From: Pleurotus djamor
Lineage: Eukaryota > Basidiomycota > Agaricomycetes > Agaricales > Pleurotaceae
Direction of reading: 5' to 3'
DNA length: 64,000 nucleotides
Assembly (NCBI GenBank): GCA_029747585.1
Contig: JAPEVF010000085.1
Span: 53,426-117,425, forward strand
Part shown: positions 1 through 12,008 of the stretch, piece by piece
How positions within the stretch are numbered: the stretch's first letter is position 1
Layout: every line of letters starts with the position of its first letter
Made by a program: the position numbers and the translations under genes
Notes under the pieces: model-generated
What the model was told of the DNA's origin: nothing
What the model saw: the letters and a program-made list of their open reading frames with translations, nothing else
The model's database searches: none

Positions 1-3000
1 GAGTAGGTTATGTCTTTACATTCACATCACGCACGAAACCTTTACCCGATAACTCATCTAACTGGTGCTGCGGTCTGGCCTCTCTCAAATCCTCCATCAT
101 CCACAGAGACAATCTTCCATTCGGACCTACCTTGGTACCCTAAGTATACGTCAACACCAGCTTGCCTCAAGCTCCGTTGCTCACTCGGCCCGTCGTGAGC
201 TTTAATTATGCTCGCCCCACTTCCCTGTCGCTCTGCATTTCTATTTCTATCAGTGAAACCTCTCTTCGAGAGCAAGGTCTTTCCGTGAAGATAGCTATTC
301 CATGCTATATCTCCGGATTCCCACTCGGTACCGCCTCTTTGGATTCTTGATATGAACATCAAGGCGCTATGTCGCACGGACTGGGGTGTTGATCGTTCGT
401 TAGCGTTCGTTACCAATTACAAAGAAACACCCAATATTCCCCCGATGCTCCCACATTGTCTCTACAAACTCTCACAAATCGCGTCTTTTCCCTCCGCTTC
501 GCAAGGAACTTCAAGACACCGTGGTCCTGTCTATCAAAGAGATCACCAACTCGGATTTCGAGAAGACGAAGAAGCCGTGCAGACTGGCACTGGCATTGTG
601 CTTCGAATCGATGCGTGAGTCTTGTTGTGCAAGTCATGAGCCATTCGCCTTTATTTATCTCTCCATGACACCCGCTCCGAAAATAGCCCCTCTTGGCGAT
701 CCCATGAACTCATGCCAGAGCAGGCTTTTTTTGTCGCCTGAATAACTAGTGGTGAAACCAACTCTAAAGAAAGCATCGGATTCATCTTGCACCCGTCCTC
801 ACTCACTTGCTCGCGACCTTTACATTTAAGCGTGGTTGCGTCGCGAATTCAAGCATCAAGGTTGGTTTGGTTTCGTTGATGGCTCCGTTTGACTCTCTTT
901 CCCAGTTTGTAGGTTGTCCCATATTGTCGATTATCCCCATATTGCGATATCTCCAAAATAAATCCTCCGTCTCTGTATTCCCTTCCGTTTGCGCCGATCC
1001 GGCTATCATTCCATGACATCCGCACTTGAACCACTCCAGGACAGAAGTGTACTCACTCTCGGGGCGTTGACGTACATCCTGAATTCTGAAGAGCCTCAAG
1101 TGTGTTACATCGCAGTACCCCATGGGTTCCCGGTGATTATACTCTGCTTGGCTATAGTGGACGCGTTTTATTGCCTGAAAGCCCCATTCCGTGTCTTTGG
1201 TTGGCATCACAATATCATCTCGTTTTTCGATTTCTTCTCACAAAACCTCGCCGTGACTCTGGACCCATCAGCGCTCTAACCACGTACTACTGACCAACCG
1301 CGAGCCGTTCTTGGGTTATCTGCAACATACCTCGTTTTGCGTTCCCGTCATCGGTCTCACAAACTTCGTACAGGCACTGATTGTGGATAGACGCTGTCTT
1401 GTCAGTTGACTTGAGCTCTCTAACCTTCCTATCGATTGTTTTGTGTCTTGGATGTCAGAATGTCAGTGCTGATGTGATAGTTCTGATTTCATCGACACGC
1501 GAAAGAAGTTCTTCGTTGGGACCTTGGAGAAAGTTGACTCTCTGCGTGACATGCTTCTTGCTTCTCCTTCTAACGCATGGGTTTGTGGTTTGCCTTTGAT
1601 CAAGCCTTCGGCACGTCGTCCGACTCATTTCCCTTTTCATTTCTTCCTTCGATGTTCAAGGACTTGACCCACATGATCGAGAACATGCACCCCGAGCTCG
1701 CCATAAGTCGCCGTACGAACCTATCGCGTATGTCTTAATAATCTCTGCGACTGCGAAAGCGAACATCCAGACCCGATATCTCTTCTTTGCGTGTTGATCG
1801 GTTTTATCAGAGTGTAAAGTCATCACAAGACTCTTGCAAGACTCTACAACACATCCCTGCAGGAAAAAAAAATTGTGTTATGTTTTGCGCAGCTGTGGAT
1901 AGACATCCGCAGACCTACGCCACGAGAACGCTAACGAGAGCGAGGTCGGTATGTTCAAACGTCACCGAATAAACTCTTAGCCTACGCCAACCGACAAGTA
2001 ACTTCCATGTCTCTCGGGTCGTATAATTTTTGCGGCCGAAGCACAAACAATGGCCTTACCCTCTCGAGTCCTCGCCTCGACTGTTGTGAAAATGAAAAGC
2101 CCAAGAACCTCGAGGCCCCTGGTCGAAAATCTAACAGCCTATCAAGGTGAAACCTCACGGAGCCAACGGATGGATGATGCACTGATGAATCGATGACGTC
2201 CGCATCCCGAAGTGGTCGCGGTTGCCTTTTTGGGAGGTTGTTGGGAGGAGATGTCTATGGTGGTCCAGACCTATGAATCCGGGGAATGTGAGGGTTGGTG
2301 CTCATTGCTCGTCCAGCCCTAAGCAGGGATGCGCCGCTTCAAAAGTTCGCAAGTCGCCACGGGAGGCACGTAGGAAAAACACGTTACCTAGTTTCTAGAC
2401 ACTTTTCTTGGCTTTAATGTTCATCCACGATGGAAGGGGTTTTGTTGATCATGACCGTTAAACGTTCTGCCAACCAAGCCACCAGTGGCAGGTACCGTAA
2501 AGATCCCGCCACACTCGAAGAGTTGACTATACGCGGCGAAACATATAGACATACAGTGGGGAACTGTCACGGAGTATGACAGGACTGATCATGATCAGAA
2601 AGGATTTGTGGCAGGCTTCGCCTTCAAGCTGGACGTAAGTTCTCCTTACATCTTGAACTTGAAAACCTTCTTTGATTGTTCCATGATGCATGATTGAGGG
2701 GACTAGGCACGTATGAGAGAGACGTAGATCATCGACCCTTGAGAGTGGCTGGTTCAATCATTGGCTTGGGTCCGTTCAGTGGGGGTTTCAGGGAAGGACA
2801 CATACAGCAGAGCTAGTGTCGCATCTTGACGAGACATTTGCCACAAGCATCAGCACGGCGAAGAGGTACTGTTCTGTGGCCTGTATAGTGTAAAACGTAC
2901 ATATAGGATACGCGAACAAGGGTTGAAGAGACTACACGCTGTCGACGCAGACGATCGCAAAGAGGTTAGCCCCTCGTAAGCATTCAGGAGAAAAGGAGGT

Positions 3001-3154
3001 CGGGTCGTCGGGGACTTGGAGTGCCGATGTCCTTAGCACTGGTGCCACGAAGTCCATTGAATGGTCCTGACAATCAGGCGAGAATATTGCGGCTCGGAAG
3101 AACACGTACACGCCTTTCTCATCGGAATATAGATATGCATACAGTGAGAAAGGC
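1..3154. other. gene-poor stretch, no supported gene
   Basis: I translated both strands and found only short open frames (the longest about 135 codons, minus strand 803-1210) with no recognisable family, no convincing exon chain and no terminal repeats. The region could hold an eroded gene or mobile element, or a lineage-specific gene that I cannot recognise. It ends at the stop codon of the AFI1-like gene. Confidence 0.5.
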
Positions 3155-6100
3155 CTAGGCTGCGATTCCAAAGATACTCGGTCTATTGGATGACATACTC
3201 CTCTTCGGGAGGGTTCGAGAAAGCTTCGGGAATGCATTCGCAGGCAGTGACGTTCTGGATGACTTGGAGTTACTTCTGGGTGGATAACTAGTCGACTGGC
3301 GGCCTTGCTGACTGAGGGGGCTGATCACTTCGGTCAGACGTTTCTCCAACGCGCATGCTTGTCGAACATAGGCATATCGTTGGAAATAGTTCAAACCTTG
3401 CAGGAAGATAACCCCGATCTATCGAGAAGCCGCGTCATCAAAGAGGTAGAATGCACAGCAACCACAGGTGTGATTGATATCTATCTGGCTTACTGGGTAC
3501 GTCCTCAATTGATTCAGAAAGTCCACGGTCATCTCACGGATAAGCTCCTTCTGATGAAACAGACCGAAAGCAACAGGCAGTAATCCACCTGTTCCAGGAA
3601 TGAGGTAGGATAGAAACTGAAAGGAGCAAATTCCATCAATGAAACCAAAGCGGTGTTGATCAGTGAGGCTCACTTCGACAACTTGCTCGTAAGAGCGAAC
3701 ATTGGCAGTCAAGGTGTGCATGATTAAGGCAACTTCGGTATCGGACATCGTGCCCCCCTGCCGAAGACGCGAAAGCTGATGGAGAACATCGATTTTGTGG
3801 AGCGCACTAGTGCTACGAACTTGAAAGTCCTGGAGGAGAAAGACCCAGGTTCAACGTGTTTGGCTAGGGATAATAATAATTCGGCACGAGGACCAACCTC
3901 AGCGTAATTTCGATATACCTCGGTTCTGCGCCATGCCTCGACCCTGCTAGCGTTGGCAACAATCTCTTTCATGAAAGCCGCTTCATCGCGAAAAACCATG
4001 CCGCTGCCTAACTTTGCTGGTCGACCCGGACTCCCTTCATGGTAAGGTGCACTAGTGTATCCGATAGCGGTGGCCCCGGTAATCTCTTCTTCGTAACGTG
4101 ATGCCAAACGCAAGAAACGCATGGTGTATTCCGTAAACTTCATTCGAACATAGTTTTCGCCGTACCGATATTCGATAGCAGTAGCTATCTTGGGAAACAC
4201 GCTTTAGTCAGCGTGTTTCAAGCGAGAAGATTAGAAACTTTTCATTACACACATCTTCGATAAAGAGGCTATCCATGCTTGTTTCTGATCTTGCGAGGAA
4301 TTCAGGTTTTACTCCGTTTGTAGCGGGTAGGTTTGTGGCATCATTATCAGCTCCAACGACACTTTCTTGTCGAGTGGGCGCGGCCATCCTGGACACAAGG
4401 GACGTTCCACCAATTTGGGGCAAATGAACGAGTGGATATGCGGAGAAAATGGTCTTCGAAACAGTGACCTGGCCAGAAGCAATATCGAACAAAACATCCC
4501 ACATTCGTAAGGATTCAAAGATCGGGTTGGTTACACCGGCGATGTATGCAGGCCTGAGAGCAAAGCGAAGAATAACGGTTGTCATGTCAGCGACGGTGGT
4601 TTCAAACCTACGTGAGAGGTTGCAAAAGGTAGAGAAAACCATTCATTGTTCCTAGTTGTAACGAATTGAGGGGTGCCAAGCCCGCATCGTCCGTTCAGTA
4701 AAGTTCGGGAGGGAAGAATTTCCAAGAATAGAAGGAAGGGGCGGTGCAGGCAGACGGCATCGAAGAAAAGGAAGGGCCGATGCATTCCAGGCGCGACAGA
4801 AGAAGCGACAGGGAAGTGATAAAATGATGTCGGGACTCACACTGCTTCCCACTCGTCCTTGTTCTCGAGAGTGGCGTAAGGGAACGCGCGTTTGATGAAG
4901 CCCGTCATCACGCCGCAACCTGAACCAAGAGCACAGGCTGCTAGAACAAACTGCGAAACTTCACCTGCGGGACGCTTATGTCCGATGAAAAGGATCCTCT
5001 TCGCTGTGATCAGTGCATTGAAGAGGATAATGATCGGATGAGTTTGAGCGCCGTTGGTATGCAGGTGTGGGTGCACCGGTCCCGTGACCAGGTTCGTGGA
5101 AGAAAAAACTTTGAATAGCGACACTAAAGAGTACTGGGAACGATATGACGTCGTGGATGAGTCGGTGCACGGCATTGGGAAGTTAAAATGACTCACATCG
5201 CCAACTTCCTCGGGGAACGTGTATAGTGGCAGTTTGATGGGTAGTTTGTGTCCTTGAAATTCGATAGAGGTGTGGTAAAAGTGGGTATCGGGAATATCAG
5301 TATGAAACGAAGCGGTTTTGACGAGTTCAGTGCGTGGAAGTTCGCTGGGATTTCGATTTGTGGGCGTCGTGTTCATGTCGTCAGCTGCGATTTCGTCGTC
5401 AGTTTTTGCTTTCAGATAGTTTGCGTGGGGTATGTCGTCGTGATTGGGTATCTCAAGTGGTCTCAAAGAGCCGGGTATATTGGTGGTAGATGCTGACATA
5501 TCGATGGGGTCGTCCAGGGAAATGCGGTCTACGAGAGTATCGTCGCCAACAACGGACACATCACTGCCGACACTGCCCTCATGCGAATTTGAGTGACTTT
5601 CGTCAGAGAATGACGCTGGCCGGGAAATAGATTCGGTCACGCCTGCGCCACGCAATGACCAGTATCGTAGAGGTTGACTCCGGCCAAGAGAGTCCGTGAG
5701 GCCCGGCGATGTTGAAGGGAAACTAAGCTTTCTCTCCGGGGTGGTGATGTGATCCGCGGCATCATGTTCGAGGCTGCTTCTTGGAGTTTCCGTTGGTGTT
5801 ACGCACAACTCCCCTTCGATAGCACCGGGAGTTTCAGAGATGGGGTGGATAATGGAGCCGTGGCCTGCAGATGAGTCGTGGCTACTTTTTCGCTTTGTGG
5901 TATTGGACAAACTTGACAGGGAGCGGTTCGCAAACTTTTCCCAAAAAACGTCTTTCCTCTCAACGCCTCTCATGATAAGCCTCTCGCTTCGGCTCAGAGA
6001 AGGGGCACCAGAAATGTCCATAGAATTGATGGCTTCGTACAAGCGTGCGAGGGAAGACACAGAAGGGTCGGCGAAGTAAGCATCCATAGCTAAATGGAGA

Positions 6101-6631
6101 AGAGGCTAGATATTGTGAGCCTCAAATACGTGAATCTGTGTAATTCACTGGAAATTGAACTTACTTTGAACATATGAATTGCGGAATGCCTTGTACAAAT
6201 TGCCAGAGACCGTACGATACCTCCGCTTTAAGGACTCATGAATGAAGAAGCATAATCGTAGTTAACAAGTCACATACCGTTTCATGGTCTTGTCGTGTTT
6301 TGTTCGAACTAGGTTTAAAACATACAAAAGTGGGGTCCTCTCATCTGGGTTCACGGATGGAGATGCCCTCACTGTGTTGAATGGGGTTTGGTTGAGGAAG
6401 AAGACGGTCCAATCATCCATCTGCGTTTCTGCGCCATCCGGAAGCATTGACATGGCAAGTACTCTTTGAAACGTCAATGAAAGACATCGGCCATACGAAC
6501 TGAGTTGACGCGTACCCTTCGTTCACGCCAACGTCCTGGGGGAACTGATGTTTTAGTTGAGCCCCTTCGAAGATATCAAATTCCGCGAGAAGGACAAATG
6601 AGCAGTGTTCTCCATCGAATCGCGTAGCCAT
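3155..6631 (-). CDS. AFI1: AFI1-like DENN/SPA-domain polarity protein
   Basis: This is a multi-exon gene. The start at 6631 opens with the Afi1 docking segment (FVLLAEFDIFEGAQLKHQFP). After an intron it continues LAMSMLPDGAE, DDWTVFFLNQ and then GGIVRSLAICTRH. A long Ser-rich linker follows in the 4837-6087 exon, then the SPA (stabilisation of polarity axis) region: IILFNALITAKRILFIGHK, ALGSGCGVMTGFIKRAFPYA and, near the end, FLQGLNYFQRYAYVRQA. The last intron (donor GTAAGC, acceptor CGATAG, near 3419-3490) removes an in-frame stop and joins NQLRTYP to IGVIFLQG in phase. In yeast Afi1 binds the Arf3 GTPase and acts in polarised growth; DENN proteins act in membrane traffic. The function here is inferred from the family. 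Internal exon borders between 3724 and 4850 were not all resolved. Confidence 0.88.
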
Positions 6632-7178
6632 GATGTTGTAGGCCGAGCCTAGAGATCGGCTAGGTGCAAAACGGTTCGCCCGAACCCGTAAGACGCAGGT
6701 TGTGGATGATCAACAAAGTGCACGGTGGAAAAATCAGAGAAGAGAGGCAGTCTAATGTTGACAAGACCCCTGTACATTGGAGACGTGCCTTATGGGCCTG
6801 TCCACGTTTTTCTAGTCTGGGAAGTGGAGAGATTAGCGTTGCCATGTTCAACCATATGGCAAGAAGAAGTCACGAAGTCGACCTACAGAAATCACCAGGC
6901 CGTTTGAACGTTAGGTAGCCCAAGTAGCCTAAGAAACTTTACAGTTTGGAAGCACCTGGTGCGACCAAATCTTGCCCAAATCGTCATGAAGAACGGTGAG
7001 TCTGACGGTATCAGTTAAAGTGTCAAAACGTTGTTTCCCTGAGTCTAGTCACGCGTCACGCGCATTCGGAATAATCAGTGTCACAACGGAGTTGAACAGA
7101 TAATCCACTTTTAGGCACTTCATCGAAAGCATACATAATTTGTACAAAGGGGAACATACGTGTGAGCGATCTGAGCGG
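6632..7178. other. intergenic, nothing recognised
   Basis: This gap lies between the start of the AFI1-like gene and the end of the MYND gene. Both are on the minus strand, so it should hold the AFI1 promoter and the MYND 3' UTR. The short open frames inside show no family resemblance. Confidence 0.5.
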
Positions 7179-9406
7179 TCAAACAAGCTCAGGTTCAGGC
7201 TGCCCAAACTTTCGTACAATCTCATTGTAAGTCTTCTTTGCCAACTCGATCTCTTGTTCTTCGGTTAGAGTTTCTTCTTCATCTTCTTCATCAGACATCC
7301 GCTCAGACTGCACAGCACCTGCATCATTGATCAGACTCTGACTCATCTCCCCAGTATCTTCTAAAGTCGTATTTCTGGTGTCCCAGAAGTCTCCGCCGAC
7401 CATGGTGAGAACTAATTGGGTTCCTTCCCCATTGGCGACGCGGCTTTGAAAGAGACAGAAACGATCTGGGTTCTCTTGGACACGCTCGATAAGAGCTTCG
7501 TTTCGTGCTATCGCGACCGCTGACCCGCCAGTTTGGGGCTGGAGCTTCTCATACCCGTATAGTAGCTCAACGCCGTATACCGGGTCACTGACATCGTAAT
7601 TGACACAGGCCACCAAGCTGGTCAACGGAACCCCAGGATATTTCTTGGCGGCGATTTCTTTCAAGAGAGAGAGATGGTCACCTAAGTCTTCGATTGTGAT
7701 GCTGTGGAAGAATGCAATGTCTGCCTTAGAAATGGATTGGTTCTTCCCTTCTACGAGATCAGTCAGCGTCGCAGAACAAGCCAGACAAAGGAGATGAAAC
7801 CACATACCGAGTCGCTCCTGCACTTTGAGCTGGCAAGTTGTCTTATGGCCGCCTTCTTTCCAGGCGATTGACTGACACTCCTTGGAGCAATAGAGCGACG
7901 TGGAACACGAACCACATTTCCGGAAGTTGTTCTTGAGGTCTATTTTTTGACACTTGTAAAGGTGTTAGTAATCTTCAACAAGGAAGGGGCGAGTAGGTGA
8001 CCTACATTTACATTGTCGCAAGTCTTGATCTCGTTCCCCTTGACGGCCGTGATTCCATTGACGACCGTCATTCGTTCCGACGCCAGGTTTTTGAACCGAA
8101 GCCAGACTTCCTTCGCAGGTGTATCGAGAACCCAACGCGCGGCAGGGGTTGCTTCGACCTTTTGCATTGCCCCATCAACCACTTGGATGACTGAGCGGTA
8201 GACCATATACTTGGGAATAATGTCTTTAAACAACGCAAGGATCATGTATCGATCTGCTGGATTATCCAGTTGGCTGAGTAAAGGGCTGCATTCAAGGAAT
8301 GCTTGCATAAGGCCAGATTGGATAGCGCTTATGACCCAGGAAAAGCCATCCGTGGTTTCCAGACAGTTCGCCAAGTAGCCAAAACCGGAGACCATGAAAG
8401 CCTCCAGGCCAGGAGGCTGTCCACCTTTTCTGATTCGTCGGGCTCCCGATAAAGCGACCTTTGTCATGCTAGGGATGACATTGTGATGGAAGAATGCCGA
8501 ACGAAGAGGGTGTCCGCGCCTGCGAGAAAGATGACCGATGAGATCGACAATAATGAGCCCCATGGGCATTATGAGCGTGGGGGAGTTCATGGCGGTTTTC
8601 AAGCGAGTCATAACCAACCGAGCGATGCTCTCGGCTTTTCCATTCGCCGCAATCACAACGCGATCTAGGGCATCATCAATATCCGTTGCCTCGCGGAGGA
8701 TAGCACACAGCGTTGCAGAGGCACTGGGAATATCCACCAGAGACTGGGAGACCGGATCCTCCAGGATAACAAGCTGCGTCATCAGTTCGACAGATCCTTT
8801 GGTAGCAGCGATTATGGGAGTAATTCTATCCACCCGAGTCATCATGTACCATGATGTTGCAATCAGGTCTTGGGAATGTTGCCTCGTATCAGGGTCGCCA
8901 CCAGATCGCTGTACGTCGACGCTGAAGAAGAATACGCTCCATTTGAACAGGCCAGGCCAGGCCCTTATGATCGCATCGGAATGAGGGGATGGGTCACGGA
9001 GAAAATTGGTGGCTTTCGCCAGGCCGAGCATGGAGAGCGATGCTCTCACAACGTCGGGTCTCCTTCTCGTGGAAGGGTCAGTTCTGGTTGGGACTTTGCC
9101 TTCTTGAAGATGGGTAAAGAAAGCATCCAAAATGCCCATCTCAATCAGACGAGGGCCAGCCTAGGAAAGTTGGTGAATACAAGTGATATTAGCGGAGCTT
9201 GGGTGAAGAAATATTACGGGGTACTGACCTCTTGCCAGAAATTGATGATTTCGAGCAAATCATACTCGCTTTTCGGGAATCTTACCCTGTTTATTATCTA
9301 AAAAGACGTCGAAATGAATGGGCGAAAACCTCTTAGTTCGGCAATGGTGCTGGCGCACCTGAGTGGGGTTCCTCTTTACTTCTCTGAGGAATCTCCTAGG
9401 GTCCAT
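7179..9406 (-). CDS. MYND-type zinc-finger protein
   Basis: The start ATG is at 9406 (MDPRRFLREVKRNPTQ). An intron with a T-rich CTTTTTAG acceptor joins it to SEYDLLEIINFWQEAG, and a second joins to the 399-codon frame beginning at 9139. Near residues 440-480 lies a MYND finger: CDNVNC, then RKCGSC, then YCSKECQ, then a WKEGGHKTTC end. The join CDNVN|CQKIDLK uses donor GTAGGT and acceptor TTTACAAG and restores the second zinc ligand. A later intron links VQERL to EGKNQSISKADIAFF. The acidic tail ends EPELV. Proteins of this architecture are numerous in Agaricomycetes. MYND fingers bind proteins rather than DNA, but the partner here is unknown. Confidence 0.85.
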
Positions 9407-10089
9407 GCCGTTTCGCGAGGTAATCGGTTAGCGGGATGAGATGTGAGAAACAAGCTGTGGACATTCTCATCAGATGAACGTGGTTTGTGCGTTGTAACCT
9501 TTGCGCGCCAAGTCGTCTGTCCAAAGTCAGCCCTGGCTAGCGCTGCCAATCAACACTGATTGATCGCCAGTGGTAGCAGACCAGGAGCCACTTCATCGAG
9601 AGTCAGTCGCTACACTTGTAGCAAGTGGGTCCACTCGTTCAACAGATGATCTCCGAGTTCAAAGCTTGTCATGGGGGCTATGCGGGGCTGACAAAGTATC
9701 GATTCAGGTTAATCGGATCTTCGCAACTGGATAGGGAGTAATAGACTTGGGGTTACCGACGTCTGTTTCCCGTCGCGTGTAGGCAACTCGTGTGGGGTGC
9801 GTAATTTGAAAACCAGAAGAAATTCGAGAAAAATTCGCAGCGTCCTTGTTTAAGGGACTTGATAGGGACAAAACCTTGGCCTCACGCCTCGAGGAAACTC
9901 TGGATTAGGCAGCGGATCCATATTTCTTGAGAAGAAGAGCATGTTGGGGACTTGGAATAGAGAGGATCTGAGAGATGCACCTTGATTCGCGCGTAGATGC
10001 CCTGTACCTCCTGACTCCTATTAAATCTAATTAGGGCCGGATCTTCGACCGAACGACCGAAAGTTTGAACCTGGCTTGAACCGAGGTTT
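9407..10089. other. divergent intergenic promoter region
   Basis: This is the gap between the diverging MYND gene and the mitochondrial carrier gene. No open frame of interest is present. It presumably holds both promoters; the only element I can name is the TATA-like box at its right end, listed separately. Confidence 0.5.
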
Positions 10090-10096
10090 TATAAAA
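10090..10096 (+). promoter_or_regulatory. TATA-like box of the YMC1-type carrier
   Basis: The sequence TATAAAA lies 68 bp before the ATG at 10164, a reasonable distance for a fungal TATA element with a short 5' UTR. It is called on sequence and position only. Confidence 0.45.
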
Positions 10097-10163
10097 CGAA
10101 CGTCCACGTCCTAGCCTTCCCATTTCCTTCTTTTGTCACTTTTGAAGGACGGACACACCCAAA

Positions 10164-11439
10164 ATGGCATCAGCGGACAAGGGATTCGTCAAAACGGTGA
10201 AGGACTTGACGGCGGGTACCGCAGGAGGCATAGCACAGGTACGCATCATGCAACGTCCATGAAATTTCTTTACACATATGCTCATGTTCAGTGTTTGGCC
10301 TTCATAAGGTCCTCGTCGGTCAACCTTTCGACATTGTAAAAGTCGTATGTCGAAATCCGCTTGATTCCGAGATTGGTATCTTACATTTTTCAAGCGAATG
10401 CAAACGGCCCCCAAGGGCACGTATGCCGGCATGCTGCACTGCGCAGGAGGCATATTAAAGAATGAGGGTCCTTTGGCATTTTACAAGGTAAGCATATCCA
10501 GTGGAGGGGGATTTCCCCATTCGCGCAAATCAGGCGTATGTTTCGTGGTCGTTGACGTGCTTTATCAGGGGACTACATCGCCCCTTCTAGGTATTGGTGT
10601 CTGCGTCTCGATACAGTTTGGTGTCCTCGAGTTCACGAAACGAATCTTTGCCGAACGGAATATCAAGAATGGGGTTGGTGGAGCAGATGGGCTGGCCCTT
10701 GGTCCAGGACAACTAGTTGCGGCTGGTATTGCTGCCGGATTGGCAAATGGATTCGTTTCGGGACCAGTGGAACATATACGTATCCGTGCGTGCTGGATGT
10801 TGACTTGCTAATGTTCTGAATTGACGTCACTCAATAGGTCTGCAGATTCAATCGACGGGGAACAAGATTTACTCTGGTCCTGTTGACGCCGTTCGGAAAA
10901 TATATTCGTCGCATGGTATTGCAGGGATATACAAGGGCCAAGGCGTCACGTTCCTGCGTGAAGCTGTAGGATATGGCGTATATTTCCTGACATACGAGAA
11001 GTTGGTGCAGCGAGAAATGCGAACGAAGGGCATAAAACGTGAAGAAATATCACCAGTCAATGCCGTGCTGTACGGTGCAGCAGCGGGTTATGCTGTGCGT
11101 CCCATGTCTCCCCTCTTTCTCGATTGGTTCTCATATTCCCTTCTGAACTTCTAGCTCTGGGCGTTGATATACCCCATAGACATGATTAAATCTCGGATGC
11201 AGACGGATGGGTTCTCAAAAGCGACAGGGCAGAAGTACACTTCTGCTGTCAATTGCTTGCGTACCGTCTGGCGAACAGAAGGGATTGGCGCGTTTACGCG
11301 TGGCCTGGGGCCAACCCTCATTCGGTGCGTGGTGTCGTTTTACGTCTCTGCCGTTTGACTCATCAGGGAATACAGATCTCCCTTCGCTAACGGTGCTACG
11401 TTCCTTGGGTTTGAGCTTGCTAACAGACTACTGAACTGA
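10164..11439 (+). CDS. YMC1: mitochondrial carrier, YMC1-type
   Basis: Six or more exons encode about 290 residues with three mitochondrial-carrier repeats. The repeat signatures are QPFDIVKVRMQT (repeat 1), GPVEHIRIRLQ (repeat 2, made by an intron join at CGTATCC|GTCTG) and YPIDMIKSRMQT (repeat 3). The N-terminus DLTAGTAGGIAQVLVGQPFD and the GPVEHIR variant of repeat 2 match the yeast Ymc1/Ymc2 branch better than the acylcarnitine carriers. Ymc1 sits in the inner mitochondrial membrane and has been linked to organic or amino acid transport; the substrate here is inferred. The final exon (EYRSPFANGATFLGFE) joins at CG|G and stops at 11437-11439. Confidence 0.9.
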
Positions 11440-12008
11440 TGTTTTTTGCTTCCTTTTGGATACTCTCATCTCTAAATGATTGATGGATAGAGCATAGAAT
11501 ACTTATTATCGCTTTTGATACTTGTACTGATTAGACTTTTCATCTATCGTTAACTTCGTTAAAGCCGCCAATCAGAAGCCTGGATCAGAGAACCCTTGGC
11601 CATGTGTAAGGGCATTCAATTGTCCGACGCGTCGTGGCTGAGATCTGAGACTTCGTATATAAGTGACTCAACTTTTCCCTCCACCACATCGTTTTCGCCT
11701 GCCAAAAATTCACTTTTTACTTGGATAATTTCTCGTCAAGCTTCCAGAGCTTCAACTCGGCAGCTTCAAAAGTCACAGCAGTCAAGATACAAGAGCAGGA
11801 AATCGTAACCCTTTGATTCAGACCCGTGCTCAGCATTGTCATTATCCTGTGGCTCAAAGCAAGTGTTCGTGGTGGCCTTTGAAAGAGAGAACAATAGAAG
11901 ACCGTTTGGGATATAACCCTAACCAAGGTCCAACCTTTCTATTCGCAATTCGTTTCTTTCCCCCTCCTCCAACTCCAACTCGCATCGCTCTCAACCTAGT
12001 TCAACACA
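11440..12008. other. intergenic, promoter of the checkpoint kinase
   Basis: This gap has no credible gene. It holds the carrier 3' UTR and the 5' region of the kinase gene, with a C/T-rich stretch shortly before the kinase ATG (around 11950-11990), a common feature of fungal promoters. Confidence 0.5.
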
